Shown here one piece after another: positions 22,001 to 24,010 of a DNA stretch of 24,010 nt. The position numbers and the translations under genes were made by a program. Source of the stretch: Dinochytrium kinnereticum (Eukaryota > Chytridiomycota > Chytridiomycetes > Chytridiales > Chytridiaceae); NCBI GenBank assembly GCA_027604005.1, contig JADGJT010000347.1, positions 1 to 24,010 on the forward strand. The letters run 5' to 3'. The notes under the pieces were generated by a model. That model ran no database searches, was not told the DNA's origin, and saw nothing but the letters and a program-made list of their open reading frames with translations. Position 1 is the stretch's first letter, and every line of letters starts with the position of its first letter.

Positions 22001-22096
22001 TTTATTATTTTGCTTGAGGGGGTGTTAGCGAATGTTAGGAAGTGGGAGGGGGATGTGATTGAGAGGAGTGGGGCTGTGGCGAAGGCGATTGCTTAG
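19018..22096 (+). CDS. Fungal-specific transcription factor with incomplete Zn(II)2Cys6 cluster
   Basis: Exons: 19018-19100, 19181-20077, 20254-20417, 20528-20580, 20726-20858, 20934-22096; 830 aa. The N-terminus has SCENCRTKKLKCDG (about 29-42), the first half of a Gal4-type binuclear zinc cluster, with C30, C33, C40 and C47. The fifth cysteine position is Arg (CERR) and no sixth follows, so the cluster is incomplete. Residues about 60-290 are low-complexity (Gly, His, Met, Pro, Ser). From about 290 the protein resembles the fungal transcription factor middle homology region: VVHRPSFVRKL, then YAAHHS, a helical LLRALSM segment, FFFLEEALKM, and WMACYFHDR leading to a SGQ loop. Intron 20859-20933 contains no stop and is a multiple of three; it is called an intron because its ends and CTAAC branch site are good and splicing restores the usual DR-x(n)-SG spacing. 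Expected to act in the nucleus; targets are unknown. Confidence 0.83.
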
Positions 22097-22626
22097 GGGG
22101 TGGTTGTTGTGGTATTGGTGGATTCTGGGGGGGTTTTTATCTTCTCCTTTCTTCTTATTTTAAGGCGACGTGTATATTTTGGCGTTCGTCGCCCTCGCTT
22201 TTTATTCTTATTCTTCTTTCATTTCATACACGCTCTTCCCTATTTCCCCCCTTTTTTTCTTCTGTTTATTATTTATACTCTCCTTCTCATCTTTCACTCT
22301 CTCTACTTTTCATTTCGATATTCTCCCATTCTACAGTAGAAGGCCGGTTTAATACCTCGGATCATCTGTGCGGCTGAGTGTTGGTACTCTACCACGCAGA
22401 CTTTAAATTCAAACTTTTTGAGCGCTGGCCGCTCCTCGCCAGTTAGATTCGATTTTATTTTGAGTCTCTGTTAATTACGCAACAAGGTTTTGGGTTTTTG
22501 TCTTTTCTAATGATGATTATGGTATATGCGCAAAGACGAGGTTCAAAGTAGTAAATGAACAAAACTTGTTAAGGACACAAATGTAAGAATGGAAAAAGGC
22601 AAAAAAACATAACACGGCCAAAGAAT
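22097..22626. other. Convergent intergenic region
   Basis: Shared 3' flank of the transcription factor (+) and the Pro/Tyr-rich protein gene (-). A strong pyrimidine-rich stretch runs from about 22140 to 22335. No gene or confident terminator was recognised. A faintly tRNA-like segment near 22365-22415 was examined and rejected. Confidence 0.5.
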
Positions 22627-23583
22627 TCACCGTCCTGTTGACAGGGGCACCTTTGTCTCTGGGTAAGGATGTGGAGCGCTGTTTGGGGTGACAGATCCGA
22701 CACCACTTGACGAGTAGACTGTGGGGAGGACGGATCCGCTGGGAAGCTGGTAATTCACTCTTGTGCCAACCTGTCCGACGGCGCTGGCAGGCGTTGTCGA
22801 AAAGTGCGGGGGAGGGGCGGAGACGATGGGGTGAATGACCGGAGGCTGATATGGGTTGTGTGTCATGTATGGAGACTGTGTAGCAAAAGGCGGAGGGGGG
22901 ACGTAGTAACCGATGTTGGATGGCATGTAGTAGCCTCCTGGGTTTGGTTGTGGATAGTACATTGGTGCCGTTGATGGGACGGTGTAGGGGGCGCCATAAG
23001 GGGAGCCGGGCATTATGGGTTGGTAAGCTGCTGGTGGGGGAAACTGGGACACGGTGGTTGGGGCGATGGGGGGTGATGTAAAGTTGGGATTGATAGGTTG
23101 TGAACTGATGGTGGGTGAACGCATGGATGCTGCAGTTGGAGCATATACACCCAGACGAGTTCCAGAGCTGAAAGTAGGGGCAGGGATCTGAGCAGCGACA
23201 GGAGCCATGGTAGGAACCACTGCAGACGCATGATGATGATAATGCTGCTGCTGTTGCAACCGTTGCCTTCTCTCCTGCTCAGCGACGGCATACTCATCCT
23301 CTTGAAGCTTCCTGGCGAACTCGCTGTCAGCTTGCTCGCGAGCAAGGACATCCAGCTCGTCCATGACCCTGCTTTGGACGGACTGAGGGACGGGATTTGG
23401 ATCATGGTCGTCGTCATCGTCGAGATGGAGGAGATCTTCGAAGGGGTTTACGATGGAATCGAGCGCGGGATCGTCAAAGGGGTTGGATCTGTTGTTGCTT
23501 GTGGAGTGCTTGACAGGCCTTGACGGCCGGATGAGACGGTCAAGATCGTCGGATGCCATTGACGAGATAGCCGCTGATGCCAT
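22627..23583 (-). CDS. NPF-motif, Pro/Tyr-rich protein, possible endocytic or ubiquitin-linked adaptor
   Basis: Single exon, 318 aa, from the ATG at 23583. The frame stays open further upstream, but a TATA box at 23662-23668 lies inside that extension, so the shorter start is preferred; a second Met (residue 9) is also possible. Features in order: two NPF tripeptides, NPFDD (34-38) and NPFED (46-50), the type bound by EH domains of endocytic proteins; an Asp run (55-59); a charged helix with DSEFARKLQEDEYA (86-99), resembling the D-x-E-[FLY]-A-R-x-L-Q-x-[ED]-E segment found in several ubiquitin-linked proteins; a Gln/His run (about 107-118); then a long Pro/Tyr/Ser-rich disordered C-terminus with many PY-type pairs. 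No TM helix and no enzymatic domain. The adaptor role is inferred from short motifs only; I do not recognise the full-length family. Confidence 0.65.
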   Translation of the reverse strand: MASAAISSMASDDLDRLIRPSRPVKHSTSNNRSNPFDDPALDSIVNPFEDLLHLDDDDDHDPNPVPQSVQSRVMDELDVLAREQADSEFARKLQEDEYAVAEQERRQRLQQQQHYHHHASAVVPTMAPVAAQIPAPTFSSGTRLGVYAPTAASMRSPTISSQPINPNFTSPPIAPTTVSQFPPPAAYQPIMPGSPYGAPYTVPSTAPMYYPQPNPGGYYMPSNIGYYVPPPPFATQSPYMTHNPYQPPVIHPIVSAPPPHFSTTPASAVGQVGTRVNYQLPSGSVLPTVYSSSGVGSVTPNSAPHPYPETKVPLSTGR

Positions 23584-23661
23584 TGCGATCGGAGGCGGAT
23601 GGATGAAGGACGGCAGCGACTGATAGTCTGTAGAAACAAGCCAGGCGGTGAGGGGCGTGGC

Positions 23662-23668
23662 TTTTATA
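23662..23668 (-). promoter_or_regulatory. TATA box of the NPF-motif protein gene
   Basis: On the minus strand TATAAAA is followed by GC-rich GCCACGCCCC and lies 79 bases upstream of the ATG at 23583. This is a good distance for a compact fungal promoter and decides against the upstream in-frame Met codons. Confidence 0.65.
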
Positions 23669-24010
23669 GTGGGCACATCCAAGCTTTTTTTTTCATATCT
23701 GTCGACCCGACACCAACCACCTTTGCAGAAGATTTGCTTGTGAGACGACTGGGCACACAGCAAACTCCGCTGTGCACCTTGTGTCTGGCCTTGCTGCTTG
23801 TGGTCTGACCTTGTGTCCACCCATAGTGTCCGTGACAACGAAGGAAAAGAGGAAAACCTCATAGTGGCAAAAATATTTCTGCCTACATTTAAACCTTTTT
23901 GTTCCCATGTTCCTGCCAACTTTCAAATATATTAGGGCGGGCTCCACCCTCTTTCACGCTCCTCCTTCACACTCATTCAATTAATTGTCAGGCCGCAGCA
24001 TGCAAAACAT
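23669..24010. other. Upstream region, possibly a divergent promoter
   Basis: No complete gene. On the plus strand an AT-rich AAATATATTA (23925-23934) is followed by a C/T-rich stretch and then an ATG at 24000-24002 close to the window edge. This arrangement would fit the promoter and first codons of a divergent gene continuing beyond the window, but only three codons are visible. Confidence 0.3.

Noticed and set aside
22365..22415. tRNA-like segment (GGCTGAGTGTTGGTA and AATTCAAAC)
   Set aside because: It resembles A-box and B-box pieces, but no acceptor, D or anticodon stems pair on either strand.
23584..23919. N-terminal extension of the NPF-motif protein
   Set aside because: The frame is open upstream, but a TATA box at 23662-23668 lies inside it and the extension has no domain-like sequence.
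1..24010. Transposon, virus-derived sequence or CRISPR array
   Set aside because: No transposase, integrase, reverse transcriptase, capsid gene, terminal repeats or regularly spaced repeats were seen.

Overview
The window is eukaryotic nuclear DNA, most likely from an early-diverging zoosporic (chytrid-type) fungus. The fungal signs are many short GT-AG introns, often with CTAAC/CTGAC branch-point-like motifs, and a transcription factor with a zinc-cluster-like N-terminus and a fungal-specific middle homology region. The two 12-transmembrane class III cyclases argue against Ascomycota and Basidiomycota, whose adenylyl cyclase is the single Cyr1 type without such cassettes. The lineage is inferred; no rRNA, tRNA or mitochondrial marker is visible.

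Layout: 1-779 has no convincing gene but holds an imperfect direct duplication. 780-5497 and 5658-11039 (+) are two tandem paralogous transmembrane cyclases, 13 exons each, 160 bases apart. 11624-12960 (+) encodes a TLC-domain membrane protein. 13901-15964 (+) encodes an aquaglyceroporin with a very large loop C, behind a clear TATA box. 16620-17598 (+) encodes a universal-stress-protein domain. 19018-22096 (+) encodes a fungal transcription factor with an incomplete zinc cluster. 22627-23583 (-) encodes a Pro/Tyr-rich protein with NPF motifs and a TATA box, convergent with the transcription factor. The last ~340 bases look like a promoter region, perhaps divergent.

All exon boundaries were worked out by hand from reading frame, splice signals and, for the cyclases, comparison of the two paralogues. 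Eleven intron positions are shared exactly between the cyclases and one is unique to each. Both proteins read as 6 TM - cyclase domain - long linker - 6 TM - cyclase domain. The order of catalytic roles appears inverted relative to animal adenylyl cyclases: the first domain carries the C2-type substrate and transition-state residues (Lys, Asp, Asn, Arg) and the second carries the C1-type pair of metal-binding Asp.

The other genes do not form an obvious pathway with the cyclases. A possible cAMP/PKA link through RRxS motifs is only speculative. The most notable signals are the inverted cyclase architecture, the insertions in the catalytic domain, the ~215-residue loop C of the aquaglyceroporin, and the zinc cluster lacking its last two cysteines.
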